Position numbers and translations under genes: made by a program | Origin: Gammaproteobacteria bacterium | GTDB lineage: Bacteria > Pseudomonadota > Gammaproteobacteria > Pseudomonadales > Balneatricaceae | Length of the DNA stretch: 64,000 nucleotides | NCBI GenBank assembly: GCA_030748435.1 | Contig: JASMLZ010000072.1 | Location: 29,911-93,910, forward strand | Reading direction: 5' to 3' | Shown: positions 40,729 through 50,141 of the stretch, in pieces | How the letters are laid out: every line of letters starts with the position of its first letter | Numbering within the stretch: position 1 is the first letter of the stretch | Notes under the pieces: generated by a model | The model's database searches: none | Told to the model about the DNA's origin: nothing | Seen by the model: only the letters and a program-made list of their open reading frames with translations

Positions 40729-41233
40729 GGTTTTCTGTGTTCTGTTTGCTCTGGCATTGAGCACAGCAACCAGTTATTTCTATGGTTTGTTGGGCGATAC
40801 TAAAGCCATGCTTGCCAGCGCTGTTCTGCAATGAGTGTTGCAAGGTACTGGTGTCAATTTCAAGCGCCTGATGGCAGCTTAAGCACAAGAAAAAATGCCC
40901 CTCGTGGGGGGTTCCTGGATTACAGCAGCCGGTGAAGGCGTTAATGCTGGCAAGCTTGTGAATAAGTCCCTCGTGTTGCAGAAACTCCAGTGCCCGATAG
41001 ATGGTTGGGGGGGCCGAGTTAAAGCCTTCTTCCGCCAATAAGCCCAGCAGTGTATAAGCCCCAAGTGGCTGGTGGCTCTGCCATACCAGTTCCAGCACGC
41101 GTTGGCGTATTGGCGTTAAGCGTACGCCCCGTTGCTGACACAAATGCCGAGCTTGGGCCATGGCACTGTCAATACAGTGATTATGGTCATGCTGACAAAA
41201 AGCGGTTGTTGGTTGGGTAGCATCGGATGTCAT
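40721..41233 (-). CDS. zur: Zinc uptake regulator Zur (Fur family)
   Basis: A 170-residue Fur-family repressor. The DNA-binding helix region is GVRLTPIRQRVLELVWQSHQPLGAYTLL with PTIYRALEFL; metal-binding residues are seen as HEGHFFLCLSCHQALEID and CCAQCQ (structural Cys4 zinc). The histidine-rich N-terminus (CQHDHNHC) is unusual. Fourth-gene operon with znuC and znuB, and divergent from znuA, all of which point to Zur rather than Fur. A palindromic operator lies in the shared promoter gap. Confidence 0.94.
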   Translation of the reverse strand: MTSDATQPTTAFCQHDHNHCIDSAMAQARHLCQQRGVRLTPIRQRVLELVWQSHQPLGAYTLLGLLAEEGFNSAPPTIYRALEFLQHEGLIHKLASINAFTGCCNPGTPHEGHFFLCLSCHQALEIDTSTLQHSLQNSAGKHGFSIAQQTIEITGCCAQCQSKQNTENHG

Positions 41234-41269
41234 GGGATATGTGTTTCTTGGTCATCTAAATTGACAAGG

Positions 41270-41287
41270 GTTATAACGTAACATAAC
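41270..41287. promoter_or_regulatory. Zur box between zur and znuA
   Basis: GTTATAACGTAACATAAC, an inverted repeat with arms GTTAT / ATAAC, in the divergent promoter region. It resembles the proteobacterial Zur operator (GTTATANTATAAC-type core). A TTGACA at 41261 could be the -35 element of znuA, so the box would lie over the promoter. Confidence 0.75.
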
Positions 41288-41328
41288 ATCACCAGCCTTT
41301 CCAGATTGACAACCAGCAAGGATTATTG

Positions 41329-42276
41329 ATGCAGGGCGGCTTTATTATCAATTTTTGCAGACTCAAGAGCAACTTTTTTATGTTGGTTTGGGCTTCTCTG
41401 CTGGCTTTCTCCGTTCAGGCTGAGAATAAATCTCTGATTGTTGCCAGCATCAAACCCCTAGCTATGCTGCAGGCCGATTTGGGGTTGGGCTGGCAAGAGC
41501 CCATTGTGCCAGATGGTATTACGCCCCACGATTTTAGTCTGCGTGCCAGTCATATTAAGCGTATTAACGCAGCCCAACTGGTTATTTGGTTGGGGCCAGA
41601 GATTGAACCCTACCTAGCCAAAATTATGGCTAGAAAAGCTGCTTATCAGCAAATCATCCTGCCACCCTATACTCATGCGGAAGATGCTCAGAACCAGCAT
41701 CATAAAGAGAGTAAGGGTGATGACGAACATCAACACTATGGTAAGCACCAGCATAAGCATCATCACGGTGCTGATTTGCATCCCTGGACCAGCCCTGTCT
41801 ATATGCAAAGGGCAATGGCACAGGTAGCTGAAGCTATCAATACCTTGCTGCCCCAATATGCCCATACTGTGAAAGCCAATGAGCAGCGCCAGCAGCAGCA
41901 ACTGGCTGCTCAGATGCAGCAATGGCAAGATTATTTTGCCAGCCACAAGGTGAGTTATCTGGTGTATCACGATGCTCTGCAGCCTTATGAAACAGCCATG
42001 GGACTTGGCACCAGCAATATGGGCAGTTTTGCCGATGCTGCAGGTAGCCAGTTCGGTTTAAAAAACCTGCGCCAGTTGCAACTTGCTATTGTGCAACAGA
42101 AGGTTGCCTGTGTGCTGGTGGATAATGAGGCCAATCTTGCCTTGATAAAGAAAATTGCCGGTCAGCAACTACCCCAGGTGACACTGGATTTATTGGCTTG
42201 GCAGCTACGCCCCGGGACTAATAATTTACACCGTTATTTTGCCCAGCTTGGTCAAGCTGTGCAGCAGTGCCAGTAA
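41329..42276 (+). CDS. znuA: Zinc ABC transporter periplasmic binding protein ZnuA
   Basis: A 315-residue cluster A-I solute-binding protein. A signal peptide covers about residues 1-31 (FFMLVWASLLAFSVQA). The zinc ligand histidines are expected at GITPHDFSLR, in ADLHPW and in VYHDALQP, with a histidine-rich loop (HQHYGKHQHKHHHG) typical of zinc-binding members. AAGGA lies 8 bp before the ATG; the ORF's TTG is one codon earlier. Divergent from zur. Confidence 0.95.
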   Translation: MQGGFIINFCRLKSNFFMLVWASLLAFSVQAENKSLIVASIKPLAMLQADLGLGWQEPIVPDGITPHDFSLRASHIKRINAAQLVIWLGPEIEPYLAKIMARKAAYQQIILPPYTHAEDAQNQHHKESKGDDEHQHYGKHQHKHHHGADLHPWTSPVYMQRAMAQVAEAINTLLPQYAHTVKANEQRQQQQLAAQMQQWQDYFASHKVSYLVYHDALQPYETAMGLGTSNMGSFADAAGSQFGLKNLRQLQLAIVQQKVACVLVDNEANLALIKKIAGQQLPQVTLDLLAWQLRPGTNNLHRYFAQLGQAVQQCQ

Positions 42277-42301
42277 CCACTGTGCAACGGCTTTTATAGA
42301 A

Positions 42302-43282
42302 TTAAACGGGTAATAAATGCAGGTGCTTTTGACGCAGACGCAAAATATCCCGTATGGCATCCGGGTCTTTTAATACCGTAACACCGGCTTCACGCTGGTG
42401 TGAATCCAGTCCATGATAGGTTTCCAGGCGTGATAGCCAAAAGCGCATAGCAGCGGTTTGTAGCATTACGGGCCAGTATTGCGCTTCGCTTTTGGTAAAG
42501 GGGCGAGTCTGGTGGTAGGCATTGATAAAGGCCATATAAAGCTCATTACGCATACTGCCGTCGGCCTTAATACACCAATCATTAACGGCTACTGCCACAT
42601 CATATAGTAAAAAATCATGGCAGGCGTTATAGAGATCGATAATGGCGCTAAATTGCTCACCCTCAAAGAGGGCATTATCATGGAATAAATCACCATGCAC
42701 GACTCCCCTTGGCAGTTCTACACCAGCCTCTAGTATGCCTTGATAGGCATTGATGGTGTTGAGCAATAGTTCAGCGTCGTTATCACTAAGACATTGGGCG
42801 GCACGAGGGCCTAGTTGCGTCCACCAGACCTGGCCACGGTGGGCCTGACGTTGTAAATCAAAACGCTGACCGGCTTTATGCAAGCTCGCCAACTGTTGGC
42901 CCATGATGGCACAAACCTTCGGGCTAATAGCGCTGCGGGGCAGATGCTCGCCCGGGAAACGTGGAAACAATAGAGCTGGGCGTGCAGCAAGGCGCTTCAA
43001 GGCTGTGCCAAATTCATCACGCAATGGTGCCGGTACGGTTATACCATGAGCCACCAGATGTTCAGTAAGAGCCACAAAGTAAGGCAGCTCGTCATAGGCT
43101 AAATCTTCAAACAGCGTGAGTACATGGTCATGTTTGGGTTGGCCGGGTACCTGAGTGGTAACAAAGTAGTTGGTATTCTCCACCCCGCCACTAATACCTT
43201 TAAAACACACTAACTCACCCAGATTATAGGGTTCCAGATAGTCAGTGACTTGCTGCTGATCTAATTGTGTATAAACGGCCAT
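42302..43282 (-). CDS. thrB: Homoserine kinase, ThrB (APH-like type)
   Basis: A 326-residue kinase of the aminoglycoside phosphotransferase fold, the Pseudomonas-type homoserine kinase in threonine biosynthesis. It has GGVENTNYFV near residue 32, the catalytic loop RGVVHGDLFHDNALF near 192-206 and IDLYNACHDFLLYDVAVAVNDWC. It is unrelated to the GHMP-type ThrB of E. coli. In Pseudomonas it also lies beside polA. Confidence 0.93.
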   Translation of the reverse strand: MAVYTQLDQQQVTDYLEPYNLGELVCFKGISGGVENTNYFVTTQVPGQPKHDHVLTLFEDLAYDELPYFVALTEHLVAHGITVPAPLRDEFGTALKRLAARPALLFPRFPGEHLPRSAISPKVCAIMGQQLASLHKAGQRFDLQRQAHRGQVWWTQLGPRAAQCLSDNDAELLLNTINAYQGILEAGVELPRGVVHGDLFHDNALFEGEQFSAIIDLYNACHDFLLYDVAVAVNDWCIKADGSMRNELYMAFINAYHQTRPFTKSEAQYWPVMLQTAAMRFWLSRLETYHGLDSHQREAGVTVLKDPDAIRDILRLRQKHLHLLPV

Positions 43283-43300
43283 GGGCTGGTTAGACTGTTA

Positions 43301-43439
43301 AGAGAGTTTTGCACGATGGTTACTTTATCCTGTGACGGTGTTAAAAACGTACTCAATCGGTCATTTATCATGCATAACTTCTTCTTTGTGTGCGTTTTTG
43401 CCTTGTCACAGAACAAAATCCCGGCTCGTGCAGAACACT
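43301..43439. repeat. Inverted-end repeat (MITE-like), family 3, copy 2
   Basis: A 139-bp non-coding element between the divergent thrB and polA genes, homologous to 6909-7049. The left end AGAGAGTTTTGCACGATGG and the right end CCGGCTCGTGCAGAACACT are imperfect inverted repeats. The interior shares CCTGTGACGGTGTTAAAAAC and GTGTGCGTTTTTGCCTTGTCA with copy 1. Confidence 0.75.
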
Positions 43440-43606
43440 GTGTCAATAAAATGGCTGCAAATAGTACGCTTTGCTGGCTTAGGTTACAAGTTTTTCCATG
43501 CTTTGTCTGCCCATTGGTAGCAGCAAAATATTGGCGTCTGTGCTAGTCTTAGGGCTTTAAAGCAAGTTCTGCCATGGGCTTGCTAATAGCGCTTAGAGAT
43601 TGCCGT

Positions 43607-46372
43607 ATGCCTGAACAAGTTTCTGTGCCCGTGGTGCTGGTTGATGGGTCGTCCTATCTGTTCCGCGCCTACCATGCTTTGCCTCCCCTGACTAATAGCA
43701 AGGGCCTGCCCACGGGGGCAATTAAAGGTGTGATCAATATGCTGCGCAGCCTGCGCAAGGATTACACTAATGCCAATATTATTGTTATTTTTGATGCCAA
43801 AGGCCCCACTTTTAGGCATGAGATATATAGTGAATATAAGGCTCATCGCCCACCTATGCCAGATGATTTGCGGCAGCAAATAGAACCTATTCATGCCATT
43901 ATCAAAGCCATGGGCCTGCCTTTACTAGTGATTCCAGGTGTGGAAGCAGATGATGTCATTGGTACCCTGGCCGAGCAGGCCACCCAGCAGGGTATAGATA
44001 CACTTATTTCAACTGGCGACAAGGATATGGCACAGTTGGTTAGCGATCATGTGAAGTTGGTTAACACCATGACCAATACCTATATGGACCGTGATGGTGT
44101 CGTGGCTAAATTTGGTGTGACAGCCGAGCAGATCGTTGATTATTTGGCTATTACCGGAGACAAGGTAGACAATATTCCCGGGGTTCCCGGGGCCGGGCCA
44201 AAAACGGCAGTCAAGTGGCTTAACGCCTATGGTGATCTGCAAAGTCTAATGACCAATGCCGATGAAATTGGCGGTAAAATAGGAGAAAAGTTACGTGCGG
44301 CCCTGCCTGACCTTCCTCTTTCTCGGCAGTTAACCAGTATTAAACTGGATGTACAGCTGGACTGCGGCTTGCAGGATATAACCTCGCAACCTGTGGACCA
44401 AGCTGCTCTGCTGGGTTGGTATGAAGAACTGGAATTTACCACCTGGGCGCGGGTACTGCAGGCAGAAGGTGTCAGTGGTGCAGCCCCAGCAGCCAAGCCA
44501 GCGCTTACTAACGCAGAGTCAACGACACCAGCACCAGCAAAACCCCTGCCTGTTCAGGTGGCGGTAACAGATTATCAACTGTTGCTGGAAGAGAGTCAGG
44601 TTATGGTGTGGCTGCAACGCTGCCGCGAGGCAGACTGTTTTGCCTTTGATACCGAAACCACCAGTCTTGATTATATGGATGCCCAGTTAGTGGGTGTTTC
44701 CCTATCTATAAAGCCAGGCGAAGCGGTATATATCCCCTGCGCTCATGATTATGTTGGGGCACCAGAGCAGATAGGTCGTTCACGGTTAATTGCCATGCTC
44801 AAGCCATTATTGGAAGACCCTAGGCAGTTAGTGTGTGGACAGAACCTGAAATACGATATGAATGTGTTGGCTAACTATGGCATTCAATGGCAGGCCCGGA
44901 TTAAGGACAGCATGCTGCAGTCCTATGTCTATAATTCTACGGCGAGCCGGCATAATCTGGATGATTTGGCGAATTACTATTTGCAGCATCAGAATCTCAA
45001 GTTTACTGATATTGCCGGCACTGGCGCCAAGCAATTGACTTTTAACCAAATTGATTTACAGCAAGCCGTACCTTATGCTGCAGAAGATGCGGATATAGCT
45101 CTGCGTTTGAGTTTGTACTTTGATGAGTTGTTGGCACAAGAGCCTAATCTGGCCAGAGTGTATAGTGACATTGAAGAGCCCCTGATTCCAGTGTTGGCTA
45201 ATGTTGAGCGCACCGGTGCCAAGGTGGATGCTATGGCGCTGGGTAGGCAAAGTCAGTCCCTTGGTCAGCGTTTACAGGAGTTGGAACGTCATGCTCATGA
45301 TCTGGCGGGGGAAATATTTAATCTTGCCTCCACCAAGCAGCTAGGTGGTATCCTGTATGACAAACTTGGCTTACCGGTGTTAAAGAAAACTCCCAAAGGT
45401 AAGCCATCCACCGCCGAACCAGTATTGCAGGAATTGGCTCAGGATTATGAGTTGCCAAGGCTATTGTTGGAACACCGTAGTTTAGCAAAACTAAAGTCTA
45501 CCTATACGGATAAGCTACCGCTACAGATCAATAAGGCTACAGGCCGCATTCATACCTCATATCATCAGGGCGTTACCGCCACGGGACGTTTATCTTCGAG
45601 TGATCCCAATTTACAGAATATCCCCATCCGCAGTGCTGAAGGCAGGCGTATACGGCAGGCCTTTGTGACGCCAACCGGACACATCATGCTGGCAGCAGAC
45701 TACTCGCAAATTGAACTGCGTATTATGGCTCATCTGTCGGGTGATGAGGGCTTGTTAACTGCTTTTGCCAAAGGTCAGGATGTGCATCAGGCCACCGCCG
45801 CAGAGGTTTTTGAGGTAGCACCTGAGCAGGTCACCAGCGAGCAACGGCGCAGTGCCAAAGCCATTAACTTTGGTTTGATCTATGGTATGTCAGCTTTTGG
45901 TTTGGCAAAACAGCTGGGTATTAGCCGGGGTGAAAGTCAGGCTTATATTGGCCGCTATTTTAGTCGTTATCCCGGCGTGCAAGAGTATATGGACAATACC
46001 CGGGCACAAGCAGCTGAGTTGGGTTATGTGGAAACCATCTTTGGCCGCCGTTTATATCTGCCGGATATTAAAGCGCGCAATGCTATTGCTCGTCAGGCGG
46101 CAGAACGCACCGCCATTAATGCCCCTATGCAGGGCAGCGCTGCTGATATTATCAAGTTGGCCATGATCCGTGTAGACCAGTGGTTGGCGGCGCAACCCTA
46201 TGCTGCCAAGATGATTATGCAAGTGCATGATGAGCTGGTGTTTGAAGTAGCTCAGGCACATTTGCCTGCCTTGCAAACTGGCGTTAAGGACGCCATGGAG
46301 GGGGCAGCACAACTGCGTGTACCCTTGGTGGTCGATATGGGCGTGGGGCTGAACTGGGATGAAGCCCATTGA
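43607..46372 (+). CDS. polA: DNA polymerase I
   Basis: A 921-residue repair and Okazaki-fragment polymerase (E. coli 928). Domain order: 5' nuclease (VPVVLVDGSSYLFRAYHALPPL, GVEADDVIGTLA, STGDKDMAQLV), an alanine/proline linker near 295-320, the 3'-5' exonuclease with FAFDTETTSLD (the DxE motif is intact) and the polymerase with ADYSQIELRIMAHLSGD, RRSAKAINFGLIYGMS and MQVHDELVFEV. All catalytic acids are present. The start MPEQVSVPVVLV (43607) is preferred over the upstream ORF start. Confidence 0.97.
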   Translation: MPEQVSVPVVLVDGSSYLFRAYHALPPLTNSKGLPTGAIKGVINMLRSLRKDYTNANIIVIFDAKGPTFRHEIYSEYKAHRPPMPDDLRQQIEPIHAIIKAMGLPLLVIPGVEADDVIGTLAEQATQQGIDTLISTGDKDMAQLVSDHVKLVNTMTNTYMDRDGVVAKFGVTAEQIVDYLAITGDKVDNIPGVPGAGPKTAVKWLNAYGDLQSLMTNADEIGGKIGEKLRAALPDLPLSRQLTSIKLDVQLDCGLQDITSQPVDQAALLGWYEELEFTTWARVLQAEGVSGAAPAAKPALTNAESTTPAPAKPLPVQVAVTDYQLLLEESQVMVWLQRCREADCFAFDTETTSLDYMDAQLVGVSLSIKPGEAVYIPCAHDYVGAPEQIGRSRLIAMLKPLLEDPRQLVCGQNLKYDMNVLANYGIQWQARIKDSMLQSYVYNSTASRHNLDDLANYYLQHQNLKFTDIAGTGAKQLTFNQIDLQQAVPYAAEDADIALRLSLYFDELLAQEPNLARVYSDIEEPLIPVLANVERTGAKVDAMALGRQSQSLGQRLQELERHAHDLAGEIFNLASTKQLGGILYDKLGLPVLKKTPKGKPSTAEPVLQELAQDYELPRLLLEHRSLAKLKSTYTDKLPLQINKATGRIHTSYHQGVTATGRLSSSDPNLQNIPIRSAEGRRIRQAFVTPTGHIMLAADYSQIELRIMAHLSGDEGLLTAFAKGQDVHQATAAEVFEVAPEQVTSEQRRSAKAINFGLIYGMSAFGLAKQLGISRGESQAYIGRYFSRYPGVQEYMDNTRAQAAELGYVETIFGRRLYLPDIKARNAIARQAAERTAINAPMQGSAADIIKLAMIRVDQWLAAQPYAAKMIMQVHDELVFEVAQAHLPALQTGVKDAMEGAAQLRVPLVVDMGVGLNWDEAH

Positions 46373-46384
46373 CAGCACTAAAGC

Positions 46385-46536
46385 AGCATAAGCATTGTGC
46401 CGGATATATATTTGTTAAATTATTTTTGAACTTTTCCGGCCCAGCGCTCTCAAACTAGTTAACAGCAAGCAGTAACTATTACAGAGAAACCACAAGCAGG
46501 CCCTGATATATTCCCCTTATATCAGGGCATTTTTTT
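46385..46536 (+). ncRNA. Candidate small RNA after polA
   Basis: A 350-bp gene-free region follows polA, the location of Spot 42 in enterobacteria and of ErsA in Pseudomonas. The segment has AT-rich sequence (46410-46435) that could hold a promoter and ends in a strong terminator at 46500-46536. I recognise no diagnostic sequence of either RNA, so the call rests on position and the terminator. The terminator could equally belong to polA. Confidence 0.3.
46500..46536 (+). terminator. Rho-independent terminator downstream of polA
   Basis: GCCCTGATATA / TATATCAGGGC form a perfect 11-bp stem with a 7-nt loop, followed by ATTTTTTT. Confidence 0.9.
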
Positions 46537-46588
46537 GCCCACTATACACCCCTGCTCCGGCGGCTTGGTTTGCCAAACTACCCCTTTG

Positions 46589-46618
46589 GCAGATGTTTTG
46601 GTGACGGTTAACATCTGC
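46589..46618 (+). other. Second hairpin in the polA-peptide transporter gap
   Basis: GCAGATGTT / AACATCTGC, a perfect 9-bp stem with a 12-nt loop, followed by TATTTTAC. It lies about 107 bp before the peptide-binding protein gene and may be a weak terminator or an mRNA leader structure. Confidence 0.45.
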
Positions 46619-46724
46619 TATTTTACAAGCAATCAGTCCCAAGCTATGCGAAATTTAAATTGCCTTATAAAAAAAGGGGCTTTAAGGTAGGCCTTTATTC
46701 TTTGTTGCAGGGCCATGGTTTTAT

Positions 46725-48287
46725 ATGTTATCCAATCATCGTCACTATTGGCGTATTCTGCTGTTAGCTTGGCTCCTGCTGTGCTCCGGCACCAGTAGAG
46801 CCAACCAGTTGCATATGGCCTATGATGCTGATCCGGTATCACTGGACCCCTATGAGATTCTGTCTGGCGGCACTTTGCAAATGGCCCATTTGTTGTTTGA
46901 CCCGCTACTACGCTGGAATCTTGACCACCAGTTGGAAAGCCGTTTGGCCACTTCATGGCAACGACTCAGTGATCGTGCCGTACGCTTTAATCTGCGCCCC
47001 GGGGTGCTGTTTCACAGTGGTCGGGAAATGACCGCTCTGGATATTAAATGGACCTTGCAAAGGGCTAAAACCAGCACCGACTTTAAGGCCTTGTTTGCTC
47101 CATTTAACAATGCGCGGGTAGTGGACAAATACACGGTTGATTTGATTACCGAGCGGCCCTACCCTCTGCTATTAAATATGGCAACCTATCTATTTGTTAT
47201 GGACAGTCAGTTCTATAGTGGTTTTGATAGCCGCCAGAAAGCTAAGGATGCCATTGAGAAGCACGGCAATTCTTTTGCCTCCACTCATGTCTCAGGGACC
47301 GGCCCTTTTGTGGTCAGTAAGCGCCAACAAGGCGTTAGTTTGGAACTGCAACGTTATGCCAATTATTGGGACCAGGCTTCCCCCGGCAATGTTGATGCTA
47401 TTCGTCTAACCCCTATTAAAGACAGCAGTACCCGTACGGCGGCCCTGTTGGCTGGCGACCTTGATTTGATTGCTCCGGTGCCACCTATTGATCACTATCG
47501 TATTGCCAAACAGGCTGGGTTAAAACTCTATACTCGCAGTGGTGCCCGACTTATTACCTTGCAGCTTAATCAGCAGAAGCGGCCAGAACTGCGGGATCAG
47601 CGAGTGCGTCAGGCGATTGTGTATGCTATCAATAACAGGGCTATTGTAGGTAAATTAATGCGTGGTTTTGCCACTCCTGCTGGCCAACAGAGTCCGCCGG
47701 GATATGCTGGCCATGTGGCGGAACTGGAACCGCGTTTTGATCTTCAAAAAGCCCGCCGGCTAATGGCCGAGGCAGGTTATGAAAGTGGTTTTGCTGTGAG
47801 TATGATTGCGCCCAATAACCGCTATGTTAATGATGCCAAGATTGCCCGGGCAGTGACTAGTATGCTGGCTAAGATTAATATACAAGTTGACCTGGTAACC
47901 ATGCCCAAAGCTCAATACTGGCAGCAGTTTGACCAGCGCCCCGCTGATATTATGATGCTTGGCTGGCACTCAGATACAGAGGATTCGGCCAATTTTACTG
48001 AATTTCTGGCTATGTGTCGGGATGATGATTCAGGTTTTGGCCGCTACAACGGTGGTGGCTACTGCAACCCCGAGGTAGATCGCCTGATTATGGCTAGTGC
48101 CACGGAAACCAATGCCCAGCGTCGAGCTATGCTGTTGCAGCAAGTGGAACGTATTCTTTATCAGGATGCCGCCTTTGTGCCATTGCACTGGCAGAATCTG
48201 GCTTGGGCTGTGCGCCATGGGGTCAATATTGAAGCGGTTATGACCGACAGTAACGTGCCCTATTTGGGTGATTTGGTGATCCAATGA
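46725..48287 (+). CDS. Peptide ABC transporter substrate-binding protein
   Basis: A 520-residue family 5 extracellular solute-binding protein (DppA/SapA/OppA type). A signal peptide (LLLAWLLLCSGTSRA) occupies about residues 10-26. Family features include YDADPVSLDPYEILSGG, VRFNLRPGVLFHSG, the GTGPFV loop and RVRQAIVYAINNRAIV. No lipobox Cys is obvious right after the signal, so it is probably a soluble periplasmic protein. First gene of a six- to seven-gene operon in which every junction overlaps or nearly overlaps. The substrate is probably short peptides, but not determined. Confidence 0.88.
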   Translation: MLSNHRHYWRILLLAWLLLCSGTSRANQLHMAYDADPVSLDPYEILSGGTLQMAHLLFDPLLRWNLDHQLESRLATSWQRLSDRAVRFNLRPGVLFHSGREMTALDIKWTLQRAKTSTDFKALFAPFNNARVVDKYTVDLITERPYPLLLNMATYLFVMDSQFYSGFDSRQKAKDAIEKHGNSFASTHVSGTGPFVVSKRQQGVSLELQRYANYWDQASPGNVDAIRLTPIKDSSTRTAALLAGDLDLIAPVPPIDHYRIAKQAGLKLYTRSGARLITLQLNQQKRPELRDQRVRQAIVYAINNRAIVGKLMRGFATPAGQQSPPGYAGHVAELEPRFDLQKARRLMAEAGYESGFAVSMIAPNNRYVNDAKIARAVTSMLAKINIQVDLVTMPKAQYWQQFDQRPADIMMLGWHSDTEDSANFTEFLAMCRDDDSGFGRYNGGGYCNPEVDRLIMASATETNAQRRAMLLQQVERILYQDAAFVPLHWQNLAWAVRHGVNIEAVMTDSNVPYLGDLVIQ

Positions 48288-49204
48288 TCGATGCCATAGT
48301 GTCGCGTGGACTGCAGACTTTGGTTGTGCTGTGGCTTATCAGTCTGGTGAGCTACTGGGTGCAGGTCACGGTAACCCCTCTGGCAGGCCCTGCCACTTAT
48401 GGAGACTATTTGGCTGCTTTAGTGCGCGGAGATTTGGGTGAATCCCTGTTCTATAAGGCTCCGGCTTTGGATATTATCCTAGAGAAATTTCCTGCCACCT
48501 TGGAACTGGTGCTGGGAACTGGTTTGCTGATTGGTTTGGTGGCGGTACCAGCAGGTGTGTTTACTGCTCTGGCACCGCGGCACTGGCTGGCACGGGCTAT
48601 TATGGCGATTAGTCTGCTGGGAATTTCCTTGCCGGTATTTTTGTCAGGAACCCTGCTAGTATATTGGTTTGCTGTGGAATTGAACTGGCTGCCGGTATTT
48701 GGCCGTGGGCCGGTAGTCTGGTTTGGTGGTTGGCCTACGGGCCTGTTCAGCGTGGCGGGCTTGCAGCACCTGCTACTGCCCTGCAGTGCTTTGGCGCTGA
48801 CCTTGCTGCCCTTGTTTATCCGTTTGATCCGGGCTGAAATGCTTATTGTTTTGGCCAGTAAGCATGTCCTTTATGCTCGTGCTATGGGGTTGGCTCCCTG
48901 GCGCATATGGCTGCGTTACGGTTTACGCAATGCCTTGCTGCCTCTGGTAACCATGTCGGGATTGCAGTTTGGTACGCTTATGGCCTATGCCCTGGTGGTA
49001 GAAAACCTGTTTCAGTGGCCGGGCATGGGGTTTCTATTTATGGAGGCCGTAACCCGCTCCGATGGACCGCTGATGGCCGCCTATATTTTGGTTGCAGGAG
49101 GTATTTTTCTATTCACCAATATTATTACAGACTTGATCTACGGCCTTGTTGATCCTCGTCTGGCACCCTGGAACCGGGACAAGGTTAGCCATGAGTCCAT
49201 TTGA
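48284..49204 (+). CDS. Peptide ABC transporter permease (DppB-type), short
   Basis: A 306-residue inner-membrane permease of the binding-protein-dependent family, with GRGPVVWFGG and the EAA-type loop ARAMGLAPWRIWLRYGLRNALLPLV. It is about 30 residues shorter than the second DppB in this window (337): the periplasmic segment after the first helix, including the usual PGDP motif, is missing, and GDYLAALVRGDLGESL follows almost directly. The ATGA overlap with the upstream gene shows translational coupling. Confidence 0.88.
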   Translation: MIDAIVSRGLQTLVVLWLISLVSYWVQVTVTPLAGPATYGDYLAALVRGDLGESLFYKAPALDIILEKFPATLELVLGTGLLIGLVAVPAGVFTALAPRHWLARAIMAISLLGISLPVFLSGTLLVYWFAVELNWLPVFGRGPVVWFGGWPTGLFSVAGLQHLLLPCSALALTLLPLFIRLIRAEMLIVLASKHVLYARAMGLAPWRIWLRYGLRNALLPLVTMSGLQFGTLMAYALVVENLFQWPGMGFLFMEAVTRSDGPLMAAYILVAGGIFLFTNIITDLIYGLVDPRLAPWNRDKVSHESI

Positions 49205-50141
49205 AGTAAGCAGCCATAAACTTTGGCGGCGCTATCGACGCAGTCAGGTTATGGCCCATCTAAAAGCCCATCGGGCTGCCTTTGTTTGTGCCATTGTACT
49301 TTTGTTGGCCATCATTACGGCGCTGCTGGCACCCTGGTTGGCACCTTATAATCCGGGGGATCTATCGGCTCATGATATTATGGATGCCGAGCTGCCACCC
49401 ATTTGGCAGGCGGGCGGCGATAGCCGCTTCTGGCTGGGCACAGACGGCCTTGGCCGTGATCTGCTGAGCAGTCTGATTTATGGTTTGCGTACATCCCTGG
49501 CGGTCGGTTTCTGTGCCGTACTGCTGCAACTGGTATTGGGAGTGTCTCTGGGTTTGGCAGCCGGCTATTTGGGGGGGTGGACTGACCGTGTGCTTATGCG
49601 TCTGGCTGACTTGCAGCTAGCCTTCTCCAGTTTGATGCTGGCTATTTTGGCTCTGGCCATTGTGCAGGCCGCTATGGGGGCTGCCAGCTACAGTATTTGG
49701 GCACCGTGGATACTGGTGCTGGTGCTGGGGCTAGCGGAATGGCCACAATATGCCCGTACCCTGCGGGCCAGTGTGATGGCTGAAAAGCAAAAGGACTATG
49801 TGGCGGCGGCAGAATTATTGGGGTTTGGCGATTGGCGCATTATGTTACGCCATATTCTGCCTAATACCCTGTCGCCTTTATTGATTATTTCCACCCTGCA
49901 GGTGGCGCATGTGATACTGGCAGAAGCTGCCTTGTCCTTCCTTGGTATCGGTATGCCCTACTACACCCCTTCTTTAGGGGGACAGATGCGTGACGGCTTC
50001 GAATATATGCTTAGTGGCAGTTGGTGGATTGCCCTGCTGCCAGGCTTGACTTTAGTGTTGCTGTTACTGGCCATCAATCTCTTGGGAGACTGGCTTAGAG
50101 ATACACTGGATATTCAACACCAGGATGGGCCATCCCTATGA
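49191..50141 (+). CDS. Peptide ABC transporter permease (DppC-type)
   Basis: A 316-residue permease. Typical features are WLAPYNPGDLS, FWLGTDGLGRDLLSSLIYGLRTSL and the EAA loop AAELLGFGDWRIMLRHILPN. The ORF track starts 15 codons early at a non-ATG codon; MSPFEVSSHKLWR at 49191 is preferred and overlaps the upstream gene by 14 bp. Confidence 0.9.
   Translation: MSPFEVSSHKLWRRYRRSQVMAHLKAHRAAFVCAIVLLLAIITALLAPWLAPYNPGDLSAHDIMDAELPPIWQAGGDSRFWLGTDGLGRDLLSSLIYGLRTSLAVGFCAVLLQLVLGVSLGLAAGYLGGWTDRVLMRLADLQLAFSSLMLAILALAIVQAAMGAASYSIWAPWILVLVLGLAEWPQYARTLRASVMAEKQKDYVAAAELLGFGDWRIMLRHILPNTLSPLLIISTLQVAHVILAEAALSFLGIGMPYYTPSLGGQMRDGFEYMLSGSWWIALLPGLTLVLLLLAINLLGDWLRDTLDIQHQDGPSL

Noticed and set aside
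41650-41800. Low-complexity or tandem-repeat array in znuA
   Set aside because: It is the histidine-rich metal-binding loop expected in ZnuA.
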